NCBI RefSeq assembly: GCF_025398735.1
Contig: NZ_CP104694.1
Location: 3,187,001-3,251,000, forward strand
Reading direction: 5' to 3'
DNA length: 64,000 nucleotides
DNA from: Tahibacter amnicola
GTDB taxonomy: Bacteria > Pseudomonadota > Gammaproteobacteria > Xanthomonadales > Rhodanobacteraceae
Below the pieces are notes generated by a model. The model did no database searches, had not been told where the DNA came from, and saw only the letters and a list, made by a program, of their open reading frames with translations. Shown here piece by piece: positions 1 to 8,628 of the stretch (position 1 is the first letter of the stretch; each line of letters opens with the position of its first letter). The translations under genes and the position numbers were made by a program.

Positions 1-216
1 GCCATCGGTACCGCCGCGGCGGTACCGGGCACCCTGGTCAACCAGGCGGCCGGCGGCGGCGAGCGGCACGCGGTGCGCTTCGGGCATCCCTCGGGTACGC
101 TGCGCGTCGGTGCGGAAGCCACGAACGTCGGCGGCCAGTGGACGGTCAAGCGCGCCATCATGAGCCGCAGCGCCCGCGTGCTGATGGAAGGCTGGATCCG
201 CGTGCCGGGCGATTGA
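1..216 (+). CDS. prpF: PrpF-like 2-methylaconitate isomerase, C-terminal fragment
   Basis: The window opens inside a gene; only the last 71 residues are present, ending in TGA at 214-216. The fragment carries FGHPSGTLRVGAEA and MSRSARVLMEGW, which I recognise as the conserved C-terminal end of PrpF/AcnD-accessory proteins. PrpF isomerises 2-methylaconitate in the 2-methylcitrate route of propionate breakdown, next to AcnD. The rest of a prp operon would lie to the left, outside the window. The family call rests on motif memory of a short fragment, so a related DUF453-type isomerase is possible. Confidence 0.75.
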   Translation, partial: AIGTAAAVPGTLVNQAAGGGERHAVRFGHPSGTLRVGAEATNVGGQWTVKRAIMSRSARVLMEGWIRVPGD

Positions 217-233
217 TCAAGCAGGGATTGAAT

Positions 234-791
234 ATGCCGGAGTTGACTGCGCGGAAGTTGCTGGTGCTGGACCTGGACGAAACCCTGGTTTACGCCACCG
301 AGATTCCGCTCGGCCATCCCGAGGACTTCCGCGTCGGGCCGTACTACGTCTATCCGCGACCCCACCTGACCGCGTTCCTGGCAGACATGCAGTCGCTGTT
401 CGACATCGGGGTGTGGACGGCGTCCGGCGAGCGCTACGCCATCCAGATCGTCCAGCGGTATTTCGCGCCGGAATCGCTGGCGTTCGTGTGGTCGAGCGAA
501 CGCTGCACCCTGGCGCGGGACCTGGAATCCGGAAACTACCTGACCCTCAAGAACCTCAAGAAACTCCGGCGGCGCGGCTACCTGCTTGAGCAGATCATTG
601 CCGTCGACGATACCCCGTCCAAGTACCGGCGCAGCTACGGTAATCTCGTCACGGTCAGCGAATTCACGGGCGACCCGGGGGATGCGGAATTGCCGCTGCT
701 GGGGCGCTACCTGCGCAGCCTGGCCGGGGTGCCGAACGTCCGCCAGATCGAGAAACGCCGCTGGCGCCAGCAGGTCGCGCACCTGCCGTGA
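234..791 (+). CDS. FCP1/NIF-type HAD phosphatase
   Basis: This encodes 185 residues. The DLDETLV motif (DxDxT) about ten residues in is the catalytic aspartate motif of HAD phosphatases of the NLI-interacting-factor (FCP1/SCP1) class, and VDDTP near residue 123 is the distal acidic motif. The first 30 codons of the longer reading frame overlap prpF and look non-coding, so I start at ATG 234, after GGGATTG and 18 bases past the prpF stop. No signal peptide or membrane segment is seen, so it should be cytoplasmic. The substrate is unknown; bacterial members are small phosphatases of uncertain role. The C-terminus is basic. Confidence 0.8.
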   Translation: MPELTARKLLVLDLDETLVYATEIPLGHPEDFRVGPYYVYPRPHLTAFLADMQSLFDIGVWTASGERYAIQIVQRYFAPESLAFVWSSERCTLARDLESGNYLTLKNLKKLRRRGYLLEQIIAVDDTPSKYRRSYGNLVTVSEFTGDPGDAELPLLGRYLRSLAGVPNVRQIEKRRWRQQVAHLP

Positions 792-860
792 TCCCTCGGC
801 CACCCCTCCGCCGTATGTGCCACCAACGGCATTCGGAGCCGGGTATCACGAGGCGGAAGT

Positions 861-2126
861 ATGAAGCGCATTTCCTTGGCGGTGGCATTGATGGTCTTTG
901 GCGCGGGCGGCGCGACGCAGGCGCAGCCCGGTACGATGGCGATGGACGACCCGTCGACACCTCCGCTGGTGTCGGCGGAAGTGACGTCCCTGCTGGACGT
1001 CGGTGCCGACCCCGAGGTCGCACCCGCTGCCGATGCGTTCTGCCCGCTGGAGAACGCCCAGGCCATGACAACCCGGTTCTGCAACGCCACGCCGCTGCTG
1101 TTCCCGGCGGGCGGGCCGGCGTCCACCTATCCGAGCGACGTGGTCGTCAGCGGGCTCGAAGGCGTGGTGACGGACGTCCAGCTGGTGCTGCGCAACGTCA
1201 GCCACAACAACACCTCGCAGCTGGCCATGCGCCTGGAGCCGCCCAATGGCCAGGTGATCGGCATCCTCGGTAGTGGGTTCGATACGGAAACCCCGCCGGT
1301 GCCGGCCGTCACCAATGCGACGCTGACGTTCGCCGATTCCGCCCAGATCTATGCCGTGGCGGACTACGACGGCGGCAATCTCGCGTGGACCGCACCCACG
1401 GGCACCAACGTGTACCTGCCGCGCGCGTTCGCGCCGCCGGCGTTGCCCGCGCCAGCGCCGACGACGACCGTGCGCCAGATGCTCAGCAGCCTGGAGGGAA
1501 CCAACGGAAATGGCACCTGGCGCCTGTGGGCGTCGCAGAATGTCGCCAGTGAGCCGCAGCCCTCCGGCAGTGTCGCCGGGGGCTGGTGCCTGGACGTGAC
1601 GACCGCGCCGGCCAGCAACAGCTGCTACTACACCGCCACCCGCGTGGGCTCGATCAATGCGGGCGACATCACGCAGCAGGGGCGGATCACGCGCAGCGGC
1701 CGTCCTTCCCTTTGCACGCACGCCAAGCCGTCAGCGGCGCTGGAGAACGCCAACGCGGTGCGCTACGACCGGCACGATTTCCCGGCGATCTCCTCGCAGC
1801 CGGTATGCCTCACGGTCACTGCCGACTTCACCGGCTGCACTGGCAATCAGATGCAGCTGACGCTCTACAAGACCTATTCCTCGGCAACACCCAACACGGG
1901 CTATCTCGCCGACAGCGGGTTCAGCACGATCGGCACCATGGCATTCTCGACCCGGCTGAATGCGAACCAGGGGTTCACGGCCGTGGTGAGCGAAGTCGAT
2001 TTCAATACCGGCTGCCCGATGTACTCACTGCGTTTTGAAACCAATACCTGCCAGTTGCCGCCCGCCGGCGACGTGATTTTCCGGAATGGATTCCAGGGGC
2101 TGGGGATCGGCACCACCGCTGACTGA
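861..2126 (+). CDS. exported protein with proprotein-convertase P-like domain
   Basis: This 421-residue protein starts with a Sec signal peptide (MKRISLAVALMVFG, cleavage near TQAQ). Residues about 80-250 resemble a P/Homo B beta-sandwich: SDVVVSG, VTDVQLVLRNVSHNNTSQL, then NGTWRLWAS and AGGWCLDV near its end. P domains normally sit behind subtilisin-like or other proteases, but no protease domain is visible here. The remainder is unrecognised beta-rich sequence with paired cysteines. The tail contains GDVIFRNGFQ, a C-terminal motif I associate with secreted proteins of Xanthomonadales. It is probably a secreted or surface binding protein. Confidence 0.7.
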   Translation: MKRISLAVALMVFGAGGATQAQPGTMAMDDPSTPPLVSAEVTSLLDVGADPEVAPAADAFCPLENAQAMTTRFCNATPLLFPAGGPASTYPSDVVVSGLEGVVTDVQLVLRNVSHNNTSQLAMRLEPPNGQVIGILGSGFDTETPPVPAVTNATLTFADSAQIYAVADYDGGNLAWTAPTGTNVYLPRAFAPPALPAPAPTTTVRQMLSSLEGTNGNGTWRLWASQNVASEPQPSGSVAGGWCLDVTTAPASNSCYYTATRVGSINAGDITQQGRITRSGRPSLCTHAKPSAALENANAVRYDRHDFPAISSQPVCLTVTADFTGCTGNQMQLTLYKTYSSATPNTGYLADSGFSTIGTMAFSTRLNANQGFTAVVSEVDFNTGCPMYSLRFETNTCQLPPAGDVIFRNGFQGLGIGTTAD

Positions 2127-2145
2127 GCCTCCGATCGGTGTCATT

Positions 2146-2222
2146 CGAAAGATTGTCTCGAACCATTCTTTCGAGTATGGATAAAGCGACTTTCGTTTGT
2201 TGACCAAACGAAAGTTCGTTTC
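2146..2222 (+). promoter_or_regulatory. AgaR-type operator cluster (CTTTCG dyads)
   Basis: CTTTCGTTTG (2190-2199) and CAAACGAAAG (2205-2214) form a perfect 10-base inverted repeat around a 5-base spacer. A further direct element TTCGTTTC follows at 2215-2222. Upstream, CGAAAGA (2146-2152) and TCTTTCG (2167-2173) form a second dyad inside the promoter. The TTTCGTTT core matches what I recall of E. coli AgaR sites, and an AgaR-like gene lies in the same locus at 5765. That this is its operator is inference. Confidence 0.6.
2153..2181 (+). promoter_or_regulatory. candidate sigma-70 promoter of the aga locus
   Basis: A -35-like TTGTCT (2153-2158) is followed after 17 bases by a -10-like TATGGA (2176-2181). 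It reads toward agaS, whose ATG is at 2252. The operator-like dyads at 2146-2222 flank and follow it, as expected for a repressor-controlled promoter. The assignment is by eye. Confidence 0.45.
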
Positions 2223-2251
2223 TATCGTCGCGGGGCACTTGGAGCCCCGAA

Positions 2252-3409
2252 ATGACCCAGCTCTTGCTTCGTCACCGCGATGCCTGGAAACGGTGCGGTG
2301 GACTGGATACCGCCGAGGAAATCGCGCAGCAGCCGGCCGTGTGGCGGGCCCTGGTCCATGTGCTGGAAACGCAGCGCGGCGCGATCGACCGGTTTCTCGG
2401 CGATGCCCTGCGTAAACCGGACCAACGCGTGATTCTCACGGGCGCGGGAACATCCGCCTACATCGGCGAAGTCGTCGCCGACGAGCTCAACGCCGCCTGG
2501 CCGGCGCAGGTGAGGGCAGTGGCCAGCACCAGCCTCCTGACCCATCCGGATCACTATCTGGAACGCGACAAGCCGACGCTGCTCGTATCGTTCGCACGCA
2601 GCGGGTGCAGCCCTGAAAGCCTGGCAGCGGTGGATCTGGTCGCCCGCTCGGTGGAGGCGCCGCGATTTCTGAACATCACCTGCAATCCCGACGGTGACCT
2701 GGCCAAGCGGGGCGCCGGGCGCGCGGACACGTTCAACCTGCTGATGCCCGAGGGCTGCTGCGATCGCGGTTTCGCCATGACCAGCAGCTTCAGCACCATG
2801 TTGCTGGCGGCACTGGCTGCGCTGGGCAAGGAGTCCTGGGCGACGCGGCTGATGCGCATCCATCGCCTGGCGATGGCCGCGGAGAACGCGCTGCACGACT
2901 GGGCGCCGCGCATCGCGGAACTGGCTGCCAACGCCTTGAGTCGCGTGGTCTATCTCGGCAGTGGCCCACTGGAAGCGCTGGCGAAGGAATCGGCGCTGAA
3001 GGTGCTGGAATTGACCTGCGGCGCTGCACTGGCGATGGCCAATACGCCCCTGGGGTTCCGTCACGGTCCGAAGTCGGCCGTGAACGCCGATACGCTGGTG
3101 GTGATGTTCCGCAGCCAGTCGGCCGTGGCGCGCGCCTACGAGCGGGACCTGCTGGCTGAGTTGCGCCGGGACGGCGTGGCCGGCGACGTACTCACCGTCG
3201 GGCCGGCCGGCAGCACCGGCGAGGGCATCGATTTTCCGCTGGCCCTGCAGGAACTGGCGGATACGAGCGACAGCTGGCTGGCGGCGGTGTGGGTCGTAAT
3301 GGCGCAGCAGTACGCGCTGCAGCGCTCCCACGCGCTGGGCCTGCGGCCGGACTCGCCCTTCAGCGACGGCACGCTCAATCGCGTCGTGCAGGGCGTGACG
3401 ATCTACTGA
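2252..3409 (+). CDS. agaS: SIS-domain amino-sugar-6-phosphate deaminase/isomerase
   Basis: This 385-residue protein has two SIS domains. The first holds ILTGAGTSAYIG near residue 61 and LVSFARSGCSPES near 112; the second holds YLGSGPLEALAKESALKVLELT. The N-terminal TAEEIAQQPAVWR is typical of AgaS rather than GlmS or NagB-II. AgaS deaminates and isomerises galactosamine-6-phosphate to tagatose-6-phosphate in the cytoplasm. It is first in a block with a ROK kinase and the GatZ/KbaZ subunit, which supports the galactosamine assignment. GGAG at 2241-2244 serves ATG 2252, and operator-like repeats lie just upstream. Confidence 0.85.
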   Translation: MTQLLLRHRDAWKRCGGLDTAEEIAQQPAVWRALVHVLETQRGAIDRFLGDALRKPDQRVILTGAGTSAYIGEVVADELNAAWPAQVRAVASTSLLTHPDHYLERDKPTLLVSFARSGCSPESLAAVDLVARSVEAPRFLNITCNPDGDLAKRGAGRADTFNLLMPEGCCDRGFAMTSSFSTMLLAALAALGKESWATRLMRIHRLAMAAENALHDWAPRIAELAANALSRVVYLGSGPLEALAKESALKVLELTCGAALAMANTPLGFRHGPKSAVNADTLVVMFRSQSAVARAYERDLLAELRRDGVAGDVLTVGPAGSTGEGIDFPLALQELADTSDSWLAAVWVVMAQQYALQRSHALGLRPDSPFSDGTLNRVVQGVTIY

Positions 3410-3411
3410 TC

Positions 3412-4482
3412 ATGGAGAGCCTGCTTTCGCATTGCTACGGCATCGATATCGGCGGCAGCAAGATCGAGCTGGTCGCCTGCGAAGCGTCGACGCTGGATGT
3501 CACTCACCGCCGCCGGATCGACACCCCGGGGCAGGATTTCGATGCCTTTGTGACCGCCATCGCCGCCCTGGTGGACGAAGCCGATGCGGTGCTCGGCATG
3601 GCCGGTGATCCACGCCGGTGCGCGCCGGTAGGACTTGGCATGCCGGGCGTGGTCGACCGCGCCACAGGGCGCCAGCTCAGTTCGAATGTGCCGGCGCTCA
3701 ACGGACGCCGCGTGGGCGATGTGTTGCGCCGGCGTCTGGCCCGGTCCGTGTACTTTGGTAATGATTGCCAATGTTTCGCATTGTCCGAGGCGCAGGGTGG
3801 GGCGGCGCACGGCTTGCCGAGCATGTTTGGCGCCATCCTGGGTACGGGGGCCGGCGGTGGATTCTGCGTCGAGGGAAAGCTGGTCGCCGGGCACAACGGC
3901 TTCGCCGGTGAGTGGGGGCATTGCGGCGTGCCGGCCGCGCTGCTCACCCAATACGGACTGCCGATATTCGATTGCCCCTGCGGCCTGCGCGGATGCCTTG
4001 AACGTTACGTCGCCGGGCCGGCTTTGACGACGCTCTATCGCCTGCGTGGCGGGCTGGATGAGGCATCGCCGGCGACGATAGTGGCGCGCGCCGATAGCGG
4101 CGAAACCGCCGCGCGGGTCGCCCTGGACCTGCATCTGGACCTGCTTGGCCACGGTCTCGCCGCGCTGGTGCTGACGCTTGATCCGCACGCCATCGTGCTC
4201 GGCGGCGGTCTGTCGAAGCTGGACCACCTCTACGCACGCCTGCCGGAGGCCATCGGACGCCACCTGTTCGAAGGCGCTGAAGTTCCGCCGATCCTGCGCC
4301 CGGCCTTCGGCGATGCCGGCGGCGCACGCGGCGCCGCCTTGTTGGCGCGCCAACGACACGATCGATCCTCCGACGTCGCATCCCGCGACGCCTGTACCCC
4401 AGAAACCCGGCCAGCCCATGTCATCTCTGATTCAAGCCCGGATCGCCGCGCACCGGCACGGCCATGCCGTCGGTCTCCCTAG
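3412..4482 (+). CDS. agaK: ROK-family amino-sugar kinase
   Basis: This encodes 356 residues from ATG 3412, two bases after the agaS stop. YGIDIGGSKIEL is the phosphate-binding loop, FGNDCQCFALSE holds the ROK catalytic Asp, and GEWGHCG followed by CPCGLRGCLE is the ROK zinc site and signature. By position it is the N-acetylgalactosamine (or N-acetylglucosamine) kinase of the locus. NagK and fructokinase share the fold, so the substrate is inferred. The fold ends near GGARGAALLARQ; about 35 further residues of low-complexity tail run on because the frame overlaps the next gene by 65 bases. Confidence 0.75.
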   Translation: MESLLSHCYGIDIGGSKIELVACEASTLDVTHRRRIDTPGQDFDAFVTAIAALVDEADAVLGMAGDPRRCAPVGLGMPGVVDRATGRQLSSNVPALNGRRVGDVLRRRLARSVYFGNDCQCFALSEAQGGAAHGLPSMFGAILGTGAGGGFCVEGKLVAGHNGFAGEWGHCGVPAALLTQYGLPIFDCPCGLRGCLERYVAGPALTTLYRLRGGLDEASPATIVARADSGETAARVALDLHLDLLGHGLAALVLTLDPHAIVLGGGLSKLDHLYARLPEAIGRHLFEGAEVPPILRPAFGDAGGARGAALLARQRHDRSSDVASRDACTPETRPAHVISDSSPDRRAPARPCRRSP

Positions 4483-5752
4483 CATCTGCTGCAGCCATGC
4501 GCAGGTACTGCTTGCCGCCATGCAGGTGGCACTCGCGCACGACAGCCCGTTGCTGATCGAGGCGACGTCGAACCAGGTGGACCAATTCGGCGGGTACACC
4601 GGAATGACGCCGCGGCAGTTTCGCGACTATGTGGAACAGCTGGCGGCGCAACAGGCGTTCCCATCCGATCGGCTGGTTCTGGGAGGCGATCACCTCGGAC
4701 CCAACACCTGGCAGGCATTGCCCGCCGTCGACGCGATGGCGCACGCCAGGAACCTCGTCGCGGCCTACGTGCAGGCGGGTTTCCAGAAGATCCACCTCGA
4801 CTGCAGCATGGCCTGCGGAGGCGATCCGCCGCGCCTGCCGGATGAAACCGTCGCGACCCGTTCGGCCGAGCTGGCGCGGGTGGCCGAGGCCACGGCGCAG
4901 GCGAGCGGCTTGCCGCCGCCCGTCTATGTGATTGGCACCGAAGTGCCGGTGCCGGGGGGCGAATCGTCGCTGGACGGCGGCGTTTCCGTCACCCGGCCGG
5001 ATGCTGCCGCCCGCACACTGGCGGTTCATCGCCACGCCTTCGCCGAAGCTGGCCTGGTGTCGGCCTGGCAGCGCGTCGTCGCCATGGTGGTGCAGCCGGG
5101 CGTGGATTTTGATCACAGCCAGGTGCAGCCCTACGACGCGGCGGCTGCGGCCGACCTGTCAGCCTTCATCGACACCCAGCCGGGGCTGGTGTTCGAGGCA
5201 CACTCGACCGACTACCAGTCCGAGGCCGCGTTGCACGCCCTGGTGCGCGATCACTTCGCCATCCTGAAGGTGGGGCCGGCGGCGACCTTTGCCTTGCGTG
5301 AGGCCCTGTTCGGGCTGGCTGCCATCGAGAACGAGTTGCTACCCATCGAGCAGCGATCACACCTGATGGACGTACTCGAACGCGTCATGCTGGAAGATCC
5401 GCGCCATTGGCGGCGGCACTATGCCGGCACCGCCACCGAGCAACGCCTGTTGCGGCGCTACGCCCTGAGCGACCGCTGCCGCTACTACTGGACGACGCCC
5501 GCCGTGCAACAGGCGGTGGATACGCTGTTGGCGAATCTGGTTCGCGTGCCGATACCGATGACACTGCTGAGCCAGTTCTTGCCGGAGCAAGCCGCCGATG
5601 TGGCCGCCGGCCGCCTCGCCATGCAGCCGGAGGCCCTGATCCAGCACAAGATCGCCGGCGTGCTGGCGCGGTATGCGCGCGCCTGTACGCGGAACACCGC
5701 GGTGACGTCGGGCCGCGTGCACCATCGGGTGAAGTCGGCGGCAACGCCATAA
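4418..5752 (+). CDS. kbaZ: tagatose-1,6-bisphosphate aldolase subunit, GatZ/KbaZ type
   Basis: This encodes 444 residues. Near the N-terminus LLIEATSNQVDQFGGYTGM is highly characteristic, followed by LGGDHLGPNTWQ, HLDCSMACGGDPP and YVIGTEVPVPGGE, all family hallmarks. GatZ/KbaZ proteins stabilise the class II aldolase GatY/KbaY, and on their own they are considered non-catalytic or chaperone-like. ATG 4418 lies inside the 3' end of the kinase gene (65-base overlap), so translation is probably coupled. No catalytic Y subunit is found in this window. Confidence 0.88.
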   Translation: MSSLIQARIAAHRHGHAVGLPSICCSHAQVLLAAMQVALAHDSPLLIEATSNQVDQFGGYTGMTPRQFRDYVEQLAAQQAFPSDRLVLGGDHLGPNTWQALPAVDAMAHARNLVAAYVQAGFQKIHLDCSMACGGDPPRLPDETVATRSAELARVAEATAQASGLPPPVYVIGTEVPVPGGESSLDGGVSVTRPDAAARTLAVHRHAFAEAGLVSAWQRVVAMVVQPGVDFDHSQVQPYDAAAAADLSAFIDTQPGLVFEAHSTDYQSEAALHALVRDHFAILKVGPAATFALREALFGLAAIENELLPIEQRSHLMDVLERVMLEDPRHWRRHYAGTATEQRLLRRYALSDRCRYYWTTPAVQQAVDTLLANLVRVPIPMTLLSQFLPEQAADVAAGRLAMQPEALIQHKIAGVLARYARACTRNTAVTSGRVHHRVKSAATP

Positions 5753-5764
5753 AGGCAGGGGATC

Positions 5765-6562
5765 ATGCGCAATACGAGTCGACGACGCGAACAGATCCTG
5801 TGTCAGCTGGTCGAGACTGGCAGCGTCCACGTGGCAGAGCTGGTAGTGCGGTTCGGCGTCTCGGCCGTGACCATTCGCGGCGATCTCGAACAACTGGAAT
5901 CGCAAGGCCTGGCAGTGCGTAATCACGGCGGCGCCACCTTGATGCGCATGCCGCCGCAGGAGCACAGCATGCGGCAGAAGGACACGCTCCATGCCGCGCA
6001 GAAGGACGCCATCGGCGCTGCCGCCGCACAGTTCGTGCAGCCGGGTGACAACATCATTATCGATTCGGGCACGACGACGATGCCCCTGGCGCGCCGCCTG
6101 CGCGACGCGACCGATGTGACGGTCATGACCAACGGGCTGAATATCGCGTGGGAACTGGCCGATGCGCCCGGCGTCCGTCTCATCCTGACCGGTGGCACGC
6201 TGCGCAAGCAGTCGCTTTCGCTGCAGGGCGCGCAGGCCGAAGCGTGCCTGAACGAATACAACTTCGACACCTTGTTCCTGGGCGTTGACGGCCTTGATCT
6301 GAAATTCGGGCTGACGACTCACCACGAGGCCGAAGCGCGGTTGAACCATCGCATGGTGGAACGCGCGCGGCGCGTCATCGTGGTCAGTGATGCATCCAAG
6401 TTCGGTCGCGTCAGCCTCCACCGCATCGCGCTGCTCGATCGCGTGGATATCGTGGTGACCGACCCTGCCATCACAGCAGAGTACCGCGAAGGGCTCGAAC
6501 GGCAGGGTGTAACGGTGGTCGTCGCCACGGTCGAGGTGCCACTGCCGGTGGATCCCGGTTGA
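5765..6562 (+). CDS. agaR: DeoR-family repressor, AgaR-like
   Basis: This encodes 265 residues. The N-terminal winged helix-turn-helix has RREQILCQLVETGSVHVAEL, then VSAVTIRGDLEQLESQGL, which is the DeoR signature (here TIRGDL). NHGGAT follows. The C-terminal sugar-phosphate-sensing domain shows DSGTTTMPLAR, TNGLNIAWEL and LTGGTLR, then LGVDGLD. It probably represses the aga genes when no phosphorylated amino sugar is bound. It starts 12 bases after kbaZ behind a CAGGGG ribosome site, so it is likely co-transcribed. Dyads upstream of agaS are its likely operators. Confidence 0.85.
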   Translation: MRNTSRRREQILCQLVETGSVHVAELVVRFGVSAVTIRGDLEQLESQGLAVRNHGGATLMRMPPQEHSMRQKDTLHAAQKDAIGAAAAQFVQPGDNIIIDSGTTTMPLARRLRDATDVTVMTNGLNIAWELADAPGVRLILTGGTLRKQSLSLQGAQAEACLNEYNFDTLFLGVDGLDLKFGLTTHHEAEARLNHRMVERARRVIVVSDASKFGRVSLHRIALLDRVDIVVTDPAITAEYREGLERQGVTVVVATVEVPLPVDPG

Positions 6563-6653
6563 TGCGGATGCGCGGTCGCCGGTGACGTGCGCCGGTCATC
6601 GCTGCTGATGGCGCTGTTGTCACGCTGCTGGACTGGTTCAAGGAGCCATACGG

Positions 6654-8426
6654 ATGAACGCCACTGTGATTGCCGCTGCACCGGCAGTATCCACCACGCG
6701 CTACATGCGCTACCTGTTGTTCATCGCCGGCATGGGCGGGCTGCTCTATGGCATCGACATCGGCATCATCGCCGGGGCCCTGCCGTACCTGGAAGCCACG
6801 GCGTCCCAGGCGTGGAAGCTGAGCACGCAGCAACTGGGCTTCATCGTTGCGGCGGTCCTGCTGGGGAGCGTGGTGTCCTCGCTGTTTGCCGGTGCATTGG
6901 CTGACCTTGTCGGACGCCGCGGAGCAATGGTGTTGAGCGGCGCCTTGTTCACCGTGAGCATTCCGCTGATTGCGCTGGCCGATGGCTACGGCCCGCTGCT
7001 TGGCGGGCGGCTGCTCCAGGGCATCAGTGGCGGACTGATCGGCGTGGTCGTGCCCTTGTACCTGGCCGAATGCCTGGGCGCGGATCATCGCGGTCGCGGA
7101 ACGGGGCTGTTCCAGCTGATGCTGACGATCGGCCTGGTGGTGGCGGCACTGATCGGGCTGTACCAGGCGCAGGCGGTGGATGCGTTGGCCGCCACTGCTT
7201 CGCCGGAAACGCTCGCCGTGGCCAAGGATCAGGCCTGGCGCCGCATTTTCTGGATGTGCCTTACGCCGGGCGTGGTATTCACCCTGGGCAGCCTGCTGCT
7301 CAGTGAATCACCGCGCTGGTTGCTGAGCAGGGGACGCGTGGACGCGGCCCGCGCTGCGCTTCGTCGTGGCACCGACGAAAGCCGGGCCGAAGCCGAGTGG
7401 CAGGCGATGCGCCAGAGTCGCGAGGAGCAGGTATCGCGCGATGGCTCGTCGCTATGGCGCCGGCGTTATGTCCTGCCGTTCCTCCTGGCCTGCCTGATCC
7501 TGGCCTGCACGCAGGCCACCGGCATCAATTCCATCCTCGCGTATGCGGTGAACATCCTGCAGTCCGCCGGACTACCGGGTGCGACCGCGAACAGCGCGGA
7601 TGTCGCCATCAAGGTCATCAACGCCGTGATGACGGTGCTCGCCGTCGGGCTGGTGGACCGGAAAGGGCGGCGCTTCCTGCTCATGCTCGGCAGTGGCGGC
7701 ATCGTCGCGGCCTTGCTGATGGCGGCGTTGTTGTTCACCCGCGCCGAGTCGGGCCGTGTCGACCAGCGCGCGTGGGTGCAGGCGCAGGTGCAGGCTGACG
7801 CGCTGGAATTGCCGCTCGATGCGTCGCGCTGGCATTCGCTGGCGGCGCATGCGGGCAACGCCGTGCAGCAGCTGACGGTGTCCTATTCCTACGGCAGTTT
7901 CACCAACGTGCAGACGTTCCGCAGCGATGTCCCCGCGCAGGTGATCCAGATTTCGCGCACCGATGTCGTGCAGCCCGACGGGCCTGTCGGTGCCTTTTTC
8001 CGCCGGCTGCATCTCAATCCGTTCGCCAACCCGGCCTCCGCGGCGGCGGCGCCACTGGTGATCGAGCAGGCCCTCGTCGGACCTGTTCCGACCGTGACCC
8101 ACGGCTGGTGGGTCGCGGCCAGCATCTTCGCCTTCGTCGCGTTCTTCGCGGTAGGCCCCGGCGTCTGCGTGTGGCTGGCTCTGTCGGAACTGATGCCCAC
8201 GCGCATTCGTTCCAACGGCATGAGCATTGCGCTCCTGATCAACCAGTTCGTCTCCACGACGATCGCTGCTGTCTTTCTGCCCACCGTGGGCCGCCACGGC
8301 TATGCCGCGATGTTCCTTTTCTGGGCTGCCTGTACCGGCGTCTACTTCGTAGCGGTATGGCTGCTGTTGCCGGAGACAAAGGGACGCACGCTGGAGCAGA
8401 TCGAGGCCGTGTTCGCGCGCCGGTGA
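6654..8426 (+). CDS. MFS sugar porter with extended loop
   Basis: This 590-residue inner-membrane transporter shows GMGGLLYGIDIGIIAGALP in helix 1, the loop ADLVGRRG, and SESPRWLLSRGR before the central loop. The second half has ACTQATGINSILAYA, LVDRKGRR and a final LPETKGRTLEQIE. These are sugar-porter family signatures. Residues about 360-480 form a non-membrane insertion not seen in standard 450-500-residue porters. AAGGAG sits upstream of ATG 6654. By context it imports the amino sugar handled by agaS and the kinase; no PTS genes are present, consistent with the separate kinase. Confidence 0.83.
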   Translation: MNATVIAAAPAVSTTRYMRYLLFIAGMGGLLYGIDIGIIAGALPYLEATASQAWKLSTQQLGFIVAAVLLGSVVSSLFAGALADLVGRRGAMVLSGALFTVSIPLIALADGYGPLLGGRLLQGISGGLIGVVVPLYLAECLGADHRGRGTGLFQLMLTIGLVVAALIGLYQAQAVDALAATASPETLAVAKDQAWRRIFWMCLTPGVVFTLGSLLLSESPRWLLSRGRVDAARAALRRGTDESRAEAEWQAMRQSREEQVSRDGSSLWRRRYVLPFLLACLILACTQATGINSILAYAVNILQSAGLPGATANSADVAIKVINAVMTVLAVGLVDRKGRRFLLMLGSGGIVAALLMAALLFTRAESGRVDQRAWVQAQVQADALELPLDASRWHSLAAHAGNAVQQLTVSYSYGSFTNVQTFRSDVPAQVIQISRTDVVQPDGPVGAFFRRLHLNPFANPASAAAAPLVIEQALVGPVPTVTHGWWVAASIFAFVAFFAVGPGVCVWLALSELMPTRIRSNGMSIALLINQFVSTTIAAVFLPTVGRHGYAAMFLFWAACTGVYFVAVWLLLPETKGRTLEQIEAVFARR

Positions 8427-8538
8427 GGCGGCAGTCTTCCCGAGCCGGGGATGGCGGGCTCAGCAGGCCTGGATCAGGCGTTACATGCATTACGGTGTTG
8501 CGCAAATGCATCATTGTGGGATGGTAGAAAAGCAGGCA

Positions 8539-8566
8539 TTGAAAACGATGCGGCTTTGTCTAAGAT
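8539..8566 (+). promoter_or_regulatory. candidate sigma-70 promoter
   Basis: TTGAAA (8539-8544) and TAAGAT (8561-8566) are separated by 16 bases in an AT-richer stretch, 62 bases before the small gene at 8629. This is a good match to the sigma-70 consensus. Confidence 0.5.
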
Positions 8567-8628
8567 GCATGGTCGGGCCGGAAACGCACGTCCCCCCTGT
8601 CCGCCGGCCCGTCCAAGAGGGTGCCATC

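Noticed and set aside
664-1721. Long leftward reading frames opposite the phosphatase and P-domain genes
   Set aside because: Arg/Pro-rich shadow frames without ribosome sites or domains; the opposite strand encodes recognisable proteins.
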